Assembly (NCBI GenBank): GCA_934647165.1
Contig: CAKUFA010000008.1
Location: 1 to 64,000, forward strand
Origin: an uncultured Clostridia bacterium
GTDB taxonomy: Bacteria; Bacillota; Clostridia; Christensenellales; Aristaeellaceae
DNA length: 64,000 bases
Reading direction: 5' to 3'
Part shown: positions 9,040 through 17,691 of the stretch, piece after piece
Position numbering within the stretch: the first letter of the stretch is position 1
Layout: each line of letters starts with the position of its first letter
Program-made: the position numbers and the translations under genes
The notes under the pieces: generated by a model
Told to the model about the DNA's origin: nothing
What the model saw: the letters and a program-made list of their open reading frames with translations, nothing else
The model's database searches: none

Positions 9040-9519
9040 TTATTCGGACAAGTCCACGCTTTCAACGCCTTCCATGTCCACCACAGGTTTCACCAGCGCC
9101 GCCTGCTTGCGGGGGATGCGCTTTTCGCCTGCGGGCGTATCCAGCACAATCTCTCCGTTTTCCAGCCCGGCCAACACACCGGTGATTACCTTCTGCCCGT
9201 CCATAGCTTTGAAAAGCTTGACCTCTACCTCGCTGCCGAGGGCGCGTTCAAAATCGCGATCCTTCTTCAGCGGGCGATCCACCCCCGGAGACGAAACCTC
9301 CAGGAAGTCATAGTCATAGCTCTCCAGCTGCGGCTGAATGGCGCGATGGTAGCGCTCGCAATCATCCAGGCTGATGCCTTCCGGCCGGTCAATGTAAATG
9401 CGCAGATACTTGCCTGCGCCTTCCTTGTCCAGGCACACATCCACCAGCTCAAAACCCAGCTCATCGGCAAGGCGCTGGCACTTGGGCTCCACCACCACAG
9501 TCAGTTCCGCTTTGGGCAT
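9040..9519 (-). CDS. rimP: Ribosome maturation factor RimP
   Basis: 159 aa. LGFELVDVCLDKEGAGKYLRIYID and the central LEVSSPGVDRPL signature identify RimP, needed for 30S maturation. The ATG at 9519 (MPKAEL) has GAGGGG upstream; in-frame codons further upstream lack a site. It is the first gene of the operon, preceded by a roughly 300-nt leader. Confidence 0.94.
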   Translation of the reverse strand: MPKAELTVVVEPKCQRLADELGFELVDVCLDKEGAGKYLRIYIDRPEGISLDDCERYHRAIQPQLESYDYDFLEVSSPGVDRPLKKDRDFERALGSEVEVKLFKAMDGQKVITGVLAGLENGEIVLDTPAGEKRIPRKQAALVKPVVDMEGVESVDLSE

Positions 9520-9815
9520 GGTTCGTTCTTCCCCTCGTCTATGTTCTTCGCATGGCGCAGTCATTTACGCGCCGCGTGTTTTCCAAATGTTTCCAGAAAA
9601 GTAACAGAAAAGAGTGACCTCGCCTACTCGTCAGGCTGTCGGCAGGGACACGCAATCCCCTTCGCCGGGCACAAAAAGCCCCGGAAGCCCGTCAAGCAGC
9701 GTCGTCCACTCTTTTACGTCGAACCCTTCTTTCATGGTGTTTTGAGCCGTGCCGACTCATGCACCGTATCATTCCCGTCCTTTATTTGGAAAGGCTGGGC
9801 AGGAAAACTCACACA
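9520..9815 (-). promoter_or_regulatory. Structured 5' leader of the rimP operon
   Basis: About 300 nt separate the predicted start site from rimP. A domain at 9608-9715 is closed by AAAAGAGTG(G)AC pairing with GTCACTCTTTT. It encloses a CCGGG/CCCGG hairpin and a GCCT/AGGC hairpin with a GACGAGT loop. The closing stem ends in a U-run, as an attenuator could. A 34-codon frame (9631-9735, start MKEGFDVKEW) overlaps the domain but lacks a ribosome-binding site. It does not match any riboswitch consensus I know. The rest, 9850-10059, shows nothing recognisable. Confidence 0.45.
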
Positions 9816-9821
9816 GCATGC

Positions 9822-9850
9822 AGTATACCACAGCTTTTCACGGAATACAA
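9822..9850 (-). promoter_or_regulatory. Sigma-A promoter of the rimP-to-ywlG operon
   Basis: TTGTAT, 17-bp spacer, TATACT, with an extended TGG before the -10. The predicted start is near 9815. Confidence 0.7.
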
Positions 9851-10059
9851 GCATTTTCACTTATTGGCGGAATTTTTTTGCTTTTCTGTAAAAGCTGCTT
9901 TCCCGTCTTTTGCAGAAATCTGCACACACCTGCTTTTTTTCTGCCCAGGCTTTTTTGCAGGCACTGCAAACCGCCGCTCCTCCGGGATGCGCCTTTTTTG
10001 CCAAAGGTTGTGCATATCCGCTTTGGCGTTTCGTCTTCGGGCGCTTCTCGTTTTTGCGC

Positions 10060-10088
10060 TTGTCTGCCGCTCCGGCGCGTGGTACAAT
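10060..10088 (+). promoter_or_regulatory. Sigma-A promoter of the PflX-like gene
   Basis: TTGTCT, 17-bp spacer, TACAAT preceded by TGG. The predicted start is about 35 nt before the ATG at 10129. Confidence 0.65.
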
Positions 10089-10128
10089 GTTCTTTGCCAA
10101 TTTGCCATGGAAAGGGTCGATTTTGTCA

Positions 10129-11016
10129 ATGATGGATGCCTGCACGCTTTGCCCACGCCAGTGCCATGCCCGGCGTGATGCCCAGCAGGGCACGGGGTTT
10201 TGCCGCCTGCCGGAAACCATGCGTATTGCCCGCATTGCTCCCCACCTGTGGGAAGAGCCGCCCATCAGCGGCAAGCGCGGCACCGGTGCTGTATTTTTCA
10301 GCGGCTGCACGCTCCGCTGCGCTTATTGTCAAAATGCGGATATCAGCCACCGCAACGCAGGCCGTGCCTTCACCCCTGCACAGCTTGCGGATTCTTTGCG
10401 CCGCCTGACCGATATGGGCATGGAAACCATCAGCTTCATCACCGCCACGCCCTTTATTCCGCAGATTCTTCGCACGCTGGACATTTATCGCCCGCCTCTT
10501 CCGCTGGTCTGGAACACCTCCGGCTATGAAGCGGTCGATACCCTGCGCATGCTGGATGGCGTGATTGATGTGTATCTGCCGGATCTGAAGCACCATTCCC
10601 CACAGATGGGGCAGTTATGTGCCAAAGCCGCAGACTATTTTTCTGTTGCCAGTGCTGCCATCACGGAAATGGTGCGGCAAACCGGCCTGCCCGTCTACGA
10701 TGCGGAAACGGGCATCATGCGCCGCGGCACGCTAATCCGGCACTTGATTCTGCCCGGGCTGACCAGTGAAAGCTGCGCCCTGTTGGACTGGGTGCATGAC
10801 AGCCTGCCTGCCGGTATTCCCGTAAGCTTGATGCGGCAGTACATTCCCTGCAACAACGTGGATATTCCCGGCCTCATGCGGCCTATCACCGCAAGAGAGT
10901 ATCGCCGCGTGCGGGATCACATGCTGGCGCTTGGTTTGCCCGGCTATTTGCAGGAGCCTGAGTCTGCTTCCGCCGACTTTGTGCCCGTGTTCTGCCAAGA
11001 TGAGAGCTTTGTGTGA
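10129..11016 (+). CDS. Radical SAM protein, PflX/pyruvate-formate-lyase-activase-like
   Basis: 295 aa. The radical SAM motif CTLRCAYCQN (CxxxCxxC) lies near residue 60. An N-terminal Cys cluster CTLCPRQCHA with a later GFC is typical of the PflX-like group (PIRSF004869), which differs from true PflA. It would bind a 4Fe-4S cluster and SAM; the target is unknown. The start MMDACTLC has AAAGGG 12 nt upstream and sits downstream of a good promoter; earlier in-frame ATGs lie at or before the -10. No glycyl-radical enzyme is in the window. Confidence 0.85.
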   Translation: MMDACTLCPRQCHARRDAQQGTGFCRLPETMRIARIAPHLWEEPPISGKRGTGAVFFSGCTLRCAYCQNADISHRNAGRAFTPAQLADSLRRLTDMGMETISFITATPFIPQILRTLDIYRPPLPLVWNTSGYEAVDTLRMLDGVIDVYLPDLKHHSPQMGQLCAKAADYFSVASAAITEMVRQTGLPVYDAETGIMRRGTLIRHLILPGLTSESCALLDWVHDSLPAGIPVSLMRQYIPCNNVDIPGLMRPITAREYRRVRDHMLALGLPGYLQEPESASADFVPVFCQDESFV

Positions 11017-11091
11017 AGCACACTGTTTTCTCCCTCTTTGAGCCTGTTTTCACTTGACGTCAAGCAGCAAAAGCGCTGCGTCTCCATGCCA

Positions 11092-11129
11092 AAGGGCGTC
11101 CGTGCTTTTCCGCACGGACGCCCTTTTTT
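11092..11129. terminator. Bidirectional terminator
   Basis: 14-bp stem AAGGGCGTCCGTGC/GCACGGACGCCCTT followed by TTTTTT lies between two convergent genes, the PflX-like gene and the nucleoside permease. The left A-tract is short, so it is stronger on the plus strand. Confidence 0.9.
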
Positions 11130-11131
11130 CG

Positions 11132-12073
11132 TCATCTGCTTCCTTTGTCGTATGGTATGCCTTCCGCTTTCGGCGCATGGGACGTTTTGCTCGTCAGCGC
11201 AAGCACAACCAGTGAAATGATATACGGCAGCATCTTGTAGAACACATCGGACAGGTTCAGCTGCTTGAGCAGGTCGAAGCCGGAATACACATTGCCCAAG
11301 CTGCGCAGCAGGCCGAAAAGCAATGCCGCCAGGGCAATCCGCAGCGGTTTCCACTGGCCGAAAATCATCACCGCCAGCGCAAGGAAACCGAAGCCTGCCA
11401 CACCGTTTTCAAACTTCCACTCGCTCACGCCTGCCGTAATGTACACCAGGCCGCCCAGGCCACCCAGAATGCCCGAAATCAGCACGCCTGCATAGCGCAT
11501 CTTGTACACATTGATGCCCACACTGTCCGCTGCCTGTGGGTGTTCGCCGCACGCCTGAAGCCGCAGACCAAACTTCGTTTTGTAAAGCACCAGATAGGAT
11601 ACAACCAGCAGCACCACCGCCATCAGCATGAACCAGTTGAATTCAAACTTGCCCAAATTGACCAGCAGCGCCTTTTTCCCGTTGAAATACTGGATGGTAG
11701 AGGACACGTTGTCCGGGTTCGCGGCCGTGTTGATGGCCTTGACAATCACTGTCGCCGCGGCTGTGCCCAACAGGTTCATAGCCGTGCCGACCAGCGTCTG
11801 GTCTGCCTTGAAGTTGATGGCCGCCACTGCCAGCAGCAGCGAATACAGCATGCCGAAGGCCATCGCTGCCAGTGTTGCCAGAAGGATCACCGTCACCGCG
11901 GCTGTGCCATCCGGGAGATAGCGCAGCACCAGCGCGCCGCCCAATGCACCGAAAACCATGATACCCTCCAGGCCGATGTTGATCACGCCCGAATGCTCGG
12001 AGAAGCAGCCGCCCAGCGCCACCAGCAGCAGCACCGATGCAAAAATCATCATGTATTGGAGCAACAGAATCAC
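11132..12073 (-). CDS. Nucleoside ABC transporter permease (NupQ/BmpC-like)
   Basis: 313 aa, about eight hydrophobic segments. It belongs to the branched BPD_transp_2 permeases (GVINIGLEGIMVFGALGG near the N terminus; CGEHPQAADSVGINVYKMRY in the middle). It starts with GTG at 12073, overlapping the previous permease stop as GTGA, with AAGGGAGG about 10 nt upstream. With the other permease, the ATPase and the BMP protein it forms a nucleoside importer. It is the last gene of that operon. Confidence 0.9.
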   Translation of the reverse strand: MILLLQYMMIFASVLLLVALGGCFSEHSGVINIGLEGIMVFGALGGALVLRYLPDGTAAVTVILLATLAAMAFGMLYSLLLAVAAINFKADQTLVGTAMNLLGTAAATVIVKAINTAANPDNVSSTIQYFNGKKALLVNLGKFEFNWFMLMAVVLLVVSYLVLYKTKFGLRLQACGEHPQAADSVGINVYKMRYAGVLISGILGGLGGLVYITAGVSEWKFENGVAGFGFLALAVMIFGQWKPLRIALAALLFGLLRSLGNVYSGFDLLKQLNLSDVFYKMLPYIISLVVLALTSKTSHAPKAEGIPYDKGSR

Positions 12074-13227
12074 GCTGCCTCGCCTCCCTTCGTCAGCCGC
12101 GCAGCCCTTTCCGCCCGGCGATCCAGCCGGTTGTTCATCGATTGCTTGAAGAACAGCACAAAGCCGCACATGTAGATAATCACCGCAGAGATAAAGTCGG
12201 AAATCTGAGAACAGTACATGGTTTTATCCACAAACGAGCCGCCAATGGTAATGTGCTGGATGAAGAATGCGGAGAACACCGCGCCGATGGGGTGCAGTCC
12301 GCCCAGGAACGCTGCGGCAATGCCGTTAAAGCCCATGGCAGGCAGCGAAGCCTGCGTGCAGCTCCATTCTTCAAATCCGCTCAGATACAGCATGGCCGCG
12401 CCCATGCCCGCCAATCCGCCGGCAATGGCCATGGTCAGGATAATGTTCTGCCGTTCCTTCATGCCGCAGTAGCGCGCCGCATTCCTGTTCAGTCCCGTGG
12501 CACGCAGCTCATAGCCAAGGCGTGTCTTGGTCAGCAGCACCCATACAACAACAGCCATCAAAATCGCCAGTGGGATGGCAATGGTCACGTTCTTGTTGTT
12601 TGTAAACAGTGTGTTCAGCCCCATGGTGGGCAGCAGCGCCTGTTTGGCTTCCTTGGACAGCGCCAGCGTGTACGGGCTGGCAGGATCTTTCACCGGGCTG
12701 AGCAGGCTGTTGACCCCGTAGAGGCTGATCCAGTTCAGCATGATGCAGGAAATAACCTCGTTTACATTGCGGTAGGCCTTGAGTACGCCGGACAACGCAC
12801 CCAGCAGCGCGCCCGCCGCCACGGCGGCCAGCAGGCATACATACCACGGCTGATGCAGCGCTAATGCGCAGTACAGCGATGCGCCTGCACCCATCACATA
12901 CTGTCCTGCCGCACCGATGTTGAAAAGCCCCACCTTGTAGGCAAACAGCACTGACAGGCTGCACATCACCAGCGGCGCGGTTTTCACCAGCGTGGTGCCC
13001 AGATATTTCAGCTGAGATGCCGGTCTGCTGTAATTAAAAAAGTTCTTAATCACCGTAACAATGGCCTCGAAAGCATAGAGCAGGCCGGTTTCGGGATTGG
13101 TGCCGGGATTGATGATAATCAGCGCCACAAAGCCCACCAAAAGTCCCAGCAGAATGCACAAGAGGGACGCCAGCAACGTTTGCATCGCAGGCATCCGCAT
13201 AAGCGGCGTGTGCTTCTTCGCTTCCAT
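12070..13227 (-). CDS. Nucleoside ABC transporter permease (NupP-like)
   Basis: 385 aa. An N-terminal membrane segment is followed by a periplasm-like loop and the permease core (GLFNIGAAGQYVMGAGAS; ELRATGLNRNAARYCGM). The family is that of YufP/NupP. The ATG at 13227 has GGTGA 8 nt upstream; a GTG at 13239 overlapping the ATPase stop (GTGA) is an equally possible start that adds 4 residues. Confidence 0.88.
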   Translation of the reverse strand: MEAKKHTPLMRMPAMQTLLASLLCILLGLLVGFVALIIINPGTNPETGLLYAFEAIVTVIKNFFNYSRPASQLKYLGTTLVKTAPLVMCSLSVLFAYKVGLFNIGAAGQYVMGAGASLYCALALHQPWYVCLLAAVAAGALLGALSGVLKAYRNVNEVISCIMLNWISLYGVNSLLSPVKDPASPYTLALSKEAKQALLPTMGLNTLFTNNKNVTIAIPLAILMAVVVWVLLTKTRLGYELRATGLNRNAARYCGMKERQNIILTMAIAGGLAGMGAAMLYLSGFEEWSCTQASLPAMGFNGIAAAFLGGLHPIGAVFSAFFIQHITIGGSFVDKTMYCSQISDFISAVIIYMCGFVLFFKQSMNNRLDRRAERAARLTKGGEAA

Positions 13228-13235
13228 GTTTCGTC

Positions 13236-14768
13236 TCACCGGTCCTTTCTCTTTGCGCCGGCCATGTACAGGCCCATTTCTTCAGCCGTGGTGGTCTTGG
13301 GATCCAGTTCACCGACAATTTCGCCTTCGTACATCACCAAAATGCGGTCGGACACATCCATCACTTCATCCAATTCCAGCGATACCAGGAGCACAGCCTT
13401 GCCCGCATCGCGCTGGGCAATAATCTGCTTGTGGATGTACTCAATGGCTCCAACGTCCAGCCCGCGGGTGGGCTGCACCGCAATCAGCAGCTTAGGCGCC
13501 CGGTCGATTTCCCGGGCTACAATGGCCTTTTGCTGGTTGCCGCCGGACATGCTGCGTGCAATCGTCACCGCGCCCTGGCCGGAGCGAATGTCATACTGGT
13601 CAATCAGCCGGTCTGCATAGCTGCGGATGTTGTTCCGCCGCAGGAAACCGCCCTTGGTAAATTCCGGTTCCCAATAGCGCTGAAGTACAATGTCGTCCTC
13701 CAGTGAATAGTCCAGCACCAGCCCGTGCTTGTGCCGGTCCTCCGGAATGTGGCTCAATCCCATGGCGTTGCGTGCACGGATGCTGGTCTTGCTAATGTCC
13801 TTATCCAGGAAGGTTATTTTGCCGCTCACCATCGGCTCCAGCCCCGTCAAGCCGTAGACAAGCTCTGTCTGCCCGTTGCCGTCAATGCCGGCAAGGCACA
13901 CAATTTCGCCTTCACGCACCTCGAAGGACACATTCTTCACGGCGTTGTTCCCATGGGAACGGGAAGCCACCGTCATGTTTTCCACCTTGAGGATCACATT
14001 GCCCGGCTCACGTTCCTTCTTTTCCACGTGGAAATTCACATTGCGCCCCACCATCATGGCGGACAGCTGTTCCGCCGTGGTGTCCTTGGTGTTCACCGTG
14101 CCTACATACTTGCCTTTTCGCAGCACGGTGCAGCGGTCGCTTACCGCCAGGATTTCCGACAGCTTGTGGGAAATGAATAGAATGGATTTGCCCTCTGCTG
14201 CCAGATTGCGCATAATCTGCATCAGCTCGTCAATCTCCTGGGGTGTCAGGACAGCGGTGGGCTCGTCAAAAATCAGGATCTCATTGTCCCGGTAGAGCAT
14301 TTTCAGTATTTCAGTGCGCTGCTGCATGCCCACGGTGATATCCGAAACAAGCGCATCCGGATCAACCTGCAAACCGTAGCGTTCGCTCAGCTCCAGCACC
14401 TTTTTGCGCGCTTCCTTCTTTTGCAGGAACCCCAGCTTGTTGGTGGGTTCCACACCCATGATGATGTTGTCCAGCACCGTGAAGCACTCCACCAGCTTGA
14501 AATGCTGGTGCACCATACCGATGCCCAGGGCGTTTGCATCATTGGGGTTTTTGATGGATACGACCTTTCCATCCTTCTTAATTACACCCTCCTCCGGCTG
14601 ATACAGGCCGAAGAGCACGCTCATCAGGGTGGATTTTCCCGCGCCGTTTTCGCCCAGCAGCGCATGGATTTCCCCACGTCTGAGCTGCAAGGTAATGTTG
14701 TCGTTGGCCACGATTCCGGGAAAACGCTTGGTGATTCCCACCATTTCAATGGCAAACTGGTTGTCCAA
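13236..14768 (-). CDS. Nucleoside ABC transporter ATP-binding protein (two ATPase domains)
   Basis: 510 aa, duplicated ATPase as in RbsA and NupO. Domain 1 has GENGAGKST, then DITVGMQQRTEIL and FDEPTAVLTPQE. Domain 2 has a relaxed Walker A (AGIDGNGQTE), signature MSGGNQQKAIVARE and QPTRGLD. The weak second P-loop is normal for this family. It begins with TTG at 14768, with GGAGG spaced 8 nt; the first in-frame ATG would cut off eight conserved residues. It follows the BMP gene after two hairpins. Confidence 0.92.
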   Translation of the reverse strand: MDNQFAIEMVGITKRFPGIVANDNITLQLRRGEIHALLGENGAGKSTLMSVLFGLYQPEEGVIKKDGKVVSIKNPNDANALGIGMVHQHFKLVECFTVLDNIIMGVEPTNKLGFLQKKEARKKVLELSERYGLQVDPDALVSDITVGMQQRTEILKMLYRDNEILIFDEPTAVLTPQEIDELMQIMRNLAAEGKSILFISHKLSEILAVSDRCTVLRKGKYVGTVNTKDTTAEQLSAMMVGRNVNFHVEKKEREPGNVILKVENMTVASRSHGNNAVKNVSFEVREGEIVCLAGIDGNGQTELVYGLTGLEPMVSGKITFLDKDISKTSIRARNAMGLSHIPEDRHKHGLVLDYSLEDDIVLQRYWEPEFTKGGFLRRNNIRSYADRLIDQYDIRSGQGAVTIARSMSGGNQQKAIVAREIDRAPKLLIAVQPTRGLDVGAIEYIHKQIIAQRDAGKAVLLVSLELDEVMDVSDRILVMYEGEIVGELDPKTTTAEEMGLYMAGAKRKDR

Positions 14769-14836
14769 ATAGCATACCTCCCTGATTCAGCTTTTTCCGC
14801 CGGAGCATGCCCGGAGGTGAAAAGCGGCTTTCATCT

Positions 14837-14911
14837 GACAAAAGCCCCCGCTTCCATCCGGGAAACAGGGGCTTTTGTCAAAAGCCCCGGGGGTGCACCT
14901 TACACCCCCGG
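14837..14911 (-). terminator. Two tandem hairpins between the BMP gene and the ATPase gene
   Basis: Read on the minus strand, CCGGGGGTG/CACCCCCGG (14911-14887) is followed by GACAAAAGCCCC/GGGGCTTTTGTC (14879-14837). They probably cause partial termination or protect the abundant binding-protein mRNA. Confidence 0.75.
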
Positions 14912-14921
14912 AGTATGAGGT

Positions 14922-16031
14922 TTACTTCACGTTGCCGTGATATTCCACCGTCACGGCGGTCACAGCGGGTTCAGCGTCAATGGCGTTGGACACGGTGATT
15001 TCACCATTGAACATGGCCGCAACCATCTTGTTGTAGTCGTCCTTGGTGAAGGAGTCTGCCCACTGGGTGGACTCAGGCAGGCCAACGTAGTTCAGGCTTG
15101 CATCTTCGCCGGACACCAGACCCAGGGTTTCCACCTTGCCGCCGTAGTTGGCAAAGTTGCCCTTCAGGGTCTCGGTCAGCAGGGTGTTGACCGTAGCAGC
15201 CAGACCCTTCATGGCGCTGGTCACCGTCAGACCCGCGCCGTAGGTGCTGTCGATCAGGCCAGCCTGATCCACGTCCACACCGATAACCTTCGCGCCTTCC
15301 ACCTTCACAGCCGCTTCCGCAGCAGAGGTATAAATCGCGCCGCCGCAGGCGAACACAACCTGCACGCCCAGGGTCTGATACCAGGTGTCCATCACAGCGG
15401 TGATGTCGGCGTCGCCATAGAACTGGTTGCCGTAGCCGTATTCGACCTTCACATCGGTCGCGCCGATTTCCTTGGCAGCCGCATCAGCGCCCTGCACAAA
15501 GCCGTAGCCATAGCGCACAACCGCAGGCACCGCCATGCCGCCCAGGAAGCCCAGGTGCTTGTAGCCCAGCTTCACAGCAGCGTAGCCGGCCATGTAGCCG
15601 CACAGCTCTTCCTGATACACAGCGCAGTACACGTTGCTTCCAACTTTCACGCCGTCGCCCAGGTCACCGGCACTCACGTCCAGCGCGATGAACTTCACAT
15701 CAGGATACACGTCCTGCACTTCGGCGATGGTCGCGCCGAAAGCGAAGCCGGGCATCACGATCACGTTGTAGCCGTCTTCCACAGCCGCGTCCACCTTGGC
15801 AACGCGCTCAGCGGTGGAGTCGCCGGTCGGCTTGTAGTAGTTAAACTTGATGCCGTTGGCCTCGCAGAAGGCTTTGCAGGCTTCGTAGGTCGTCTGGTTG
15901 AAGGACTGGTCAGTGATGTCGCCGTAGTCCGTGATCATGGCGACACGGTACTCGGTTTCGTCTGCCGCGGCAAAGGAAACCGCGCACAGCGCCAAGGACA
16001 GGACAAGCAGCAACGAGATGAGCTTCTTCAT
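14922..16031 (-). CDS. BMP-family nucleoside-binding protein
   Basis: 369 aa. A signal peptide (MKKLISLLLVLSLALCAVSFAAA) precedes a BMP/PnrA-type periplasmic-binding fold: YRVAMITDYGDITDQSFNQ at the mature N terminus, NVIVMPGFAFG, and VIGVDVDQAGLID. It binds the substrate, probably purine nucleosides, for the ABC importer encoded downstream. The only Cys in the leader is preceded by Leu (LALC), which does not fit the lipobox, so cleavage after AAA looks likely. ATG at 16031 has AGGAG upstream; no signal peptide is gained by longer starts. Confidence 0.9.
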   Translation of the reverse strand: MKKLISLLLVLSLALCAVSFAAADETEYRVAMITDYGDITDQSFNQTTYEACKAFCEANGIKFNYYKPTGDSTAERVAKVDAAVEDGYNVIVMPGFAFGATIAEVQDVYPDVKFIALDVSAGDLGDGVKVGSNVYCAVYQEELCGYMAGYAAVKLGYKHLGFLGGMAVPAVVRYGYGFVQGADAAAKEIGATDVKVEYGYGNQFYGDADITAVMDTWYQTLGVQVVFACGGAIYTSAAEAAVKVEGAKVIGVDVDQAGLIDSTYGAGLTVTSAMKGLAATVNTLLTETLKGNFANYGGKVETLGLVSGEDASLNYVGLPESTQWADSFTKDDYNKMVAAMFNGEITVSNAIDAEPAVTAVTVEYHGNVK

Positions 16032-16079
16032 GGTTATGTTCTCCTCTCTTTTCATGAGCATGTCCGATGCTCTGCCCAT

Positions 16080-16107
16080 ATTATAGCAGTGATTTTCCCA
16101 TTTGAAA
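16080..16107 (-). promoter_or_regulatory. Promoter of the nucleoside importer operon
   Basis: TTTCAA, 16-bp spacer, TATAAT with extended TGC. No purine riboswitch is seen in the short leader. Confidence 0.6.
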
Positions 16108-16184
16108 AGAGTCAATCCGGGAAAAATGTGTGTCTTTTTGCCCAAATGGAACAAATTTCCGAACGTTCGGCCCTTTCGCGGTTC

Positions 16185-17063
16185 TCAGTCCTCTGCCGAC
16201 AGCTTGGAAAAGCCTTCACCCAGCGCCTCGTGCGCATCGGTGATAAACATGAAGGCATGCTCGTCCGCCTCGTGGACAATTTCTTTCACCCGGGAAATCT
16301 CCTGTCGGCTCATCACGCACATCACCACTGGGCGTTCCGTCTTGGAATAGCCGCCTCGCGCCATCAGCTGGGTTACCCCCCGTTCCATGTCCTGCATAAT
16401 GCGGTCGGATACCTTCTCCCACTCAGGCGTGATGATAAAACACGCCTTGTTGGAGGATAGCCCGGCCATCACCACGTCAATCACTTTGCCGGATATGTAA
16501 ATGCAGATCAGCGCATACAAGCCTTCCGTGGAGCCCATCACAATCCCTGCCGCAATCACCACGCAGCAGTCAATGAGAAACAGAAACATACCCACGCTGA
16601 GGAAAGGCATTTTCCGGTGTACTATGCGCGCCACCATATCCGTGCCGCCAGTGGTCGCTCCGCCGCGGAGGATCAGCCCCAACCCGATGCCCAGCAGCAC
16701 CCCGCCAAACAGCGTGCCCAGCAAGGGGTCGGTTGTCATGGGCTGAAACTGCATCAGGTCAATGGAAAGCGAGAAGCACACCGTGGCAAACAGCGAGCGG
16801 ATGACAAACACCCGTCCCATGGCTTTGAAACCAATGAGAAACAGCGGTATGTTCATCAGCATGCTGCTCAGACCCACCGGCCATCCCGCCACATAGTTGA
16901 AAATGGTGCCCACACCGGTCAGGCCGCCGGGCGCGATGTTATTAGGCACCAGAAACAGCGGGTAGGCAGCGCCGCCCACCATGCATCCAAGCACAATCTG
17001 CACATAGGCAGCGAGGATTTCTCCCCGCCGCCCGTCAAGTCCAAGCTTCTTTTTCAGCTCCAC
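16185..17063 (-). CDS. YitT family membrane protein with DUF2179 domain
   Basis: 292 aa. Five or six hydrophobic segments in the first ~195 residues (VPNNIAPGGLTGVGTI; LRGGATTGGTDMVA is the YitT signature) are followed by a soluble C-terminal DUF2179 domain (ACFIITPEWEKVSDRIMQD; MCVMSRQEISRVKEIV). The family function is unknown. Start is GTG at 17063 with GGAGGAG spaced 9-10 nt; earlier starts run into the mazF end. It lies 31 bp after mazF. Confidence 0.88.
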   Translation of the reverse strand: MELKKKLGLDGRRGEILAAYVQIVLGCMVGGAAYPLFLVPNNIAPGGLTGVGTIFNYVAGWPVGLSSMLMNIPLFLIGFKAMGRVFVIRSLFATVCFSLSIDLMQFQPMTTDPLLGTLFGGVLLGIGLGLILRGGATTGGTDMVARIVHRKMPFLSVGMFLFLIDCCVVIAAGIVMGSTEGLYALICIYISGKVIDVVMAGLSSNKACFIITPEWEKVSDRIMQDMERGVTQLMARGGYSKTERPVVMCVMSRQEISRVKEIVHEADEHAFMFITDAHEALGEGFSKLSAED

Positions 17064-17094
17064 GTATCCTTCTCCTCCGCATTTTTGCCGTGCT

Positions 17095-17442
17095 TCATAC
17101 GCCGCCCGCTGTTCCCAGGGACAGCCCAAGCGCCGTGTCCACCATGCGCATCGTTTGAGGCGGCACCGTTCCCAAATAGCGTGTCAGGCGTGTTTTTTCC
17201 AGTGTTCGCACCTGCTCCAGCAGCGCCATTGAGTCCTGCTTCAAGCCGCATTCCCCGGCTTTAAGCGCCACATGGGTGGGCATGCCCGGTTTCTTGACCC
17301 TCGTGGTAATGGCCGCCACAATCACCGTTGGGCTATAACGGTTGCCCACGTCATTTTGCACAATCAGCACCGGCCGCGTGCCACCCTGCTCTGACCCGAT
17401 CACCGGATCAAGGGTCGCGCGATAAATTTCGCCTCGTTTCAT
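17095..17442 (-). CDS. mazF: MazF/PemK-family endoribonuclease toxin, no antitoxin seen
   Basis: 115 aa. MKRGEIYRATLDPVIGSEQGGTRPVLIVQND is the classical MazF N terminus; VAAITTR and LLEQVRTLEK follow. MazF cleaves mRNA at short motifs. The ATG at 17442 has GGAG 9 nt upstream. No MazE-like gene precedes it: the upstream 250 bp holds only the divergent spoIIGA promoter region. Some Clostridia carry such solitary genes, so an antitoxin may be elsewhere. Confidence 0.9.
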   Translation of the reverse strand: MKRGEIYRATLDPVIGSEQGGTRPVLIVQNDVGNRYSPTVIVAAITTRVKKPGMPTHVALKAGECGLKQDSMALLEQVRTLEKTRLTRYLGTVPPQTMRMVDTALGLSLGTAGGV

Positions 17443-17622
17443 CTTGTCACACTCCATCCGCATTTGTCAACCCCGCAAGGAGGATTTTTTTGCCCGCGTG
17501 GGTACGGCGCCAGGCCGCCCCTCTCCATCAGGATATGTCGGGCGCTTCCAAAACGTGGCGTTCCGCTTTTCCGTCAGGCCGGCGTACCGTTTCGCCAGTC
17601 TTCCCCCTTTTTTGCGCCCTTC

Positions 17623-17656
17623 TTCGACGGTGCGTCTCCCCCGGCCTGTCTATACT
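17623..17656 (+). promoter_or_regulatory. Possible Spo0A-dependent promoter of spoIIGA
   Basis: TATACT (-10) at 17651 has no good -35 at 17 bp. TTCGACG at 17623-17629 matches the reverse 0A box TTCGACA in 6 of 7 positions and lies where Spo0A binds in the B. subtilis spoIIG promoter. This is inferred by analogy only. Confidence 0.35.
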
Positions 17657-17691
17657 TCATGCTATCAGCACACGCAAAAAGAGGGATGAAC

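Noticed and set aside
9631..9735. 34-codon ORF in the rimP leader as a gene
   Set aside because: It lacks a ribosome-binding site and overlaps a structured RNA domain, so I mention it only as part of the leader.
16032..16180. Possible purine riboswitch ahead of the nucleoside importer
   Set aside because: The leader is about 45 nt and has no three-way-junction core.
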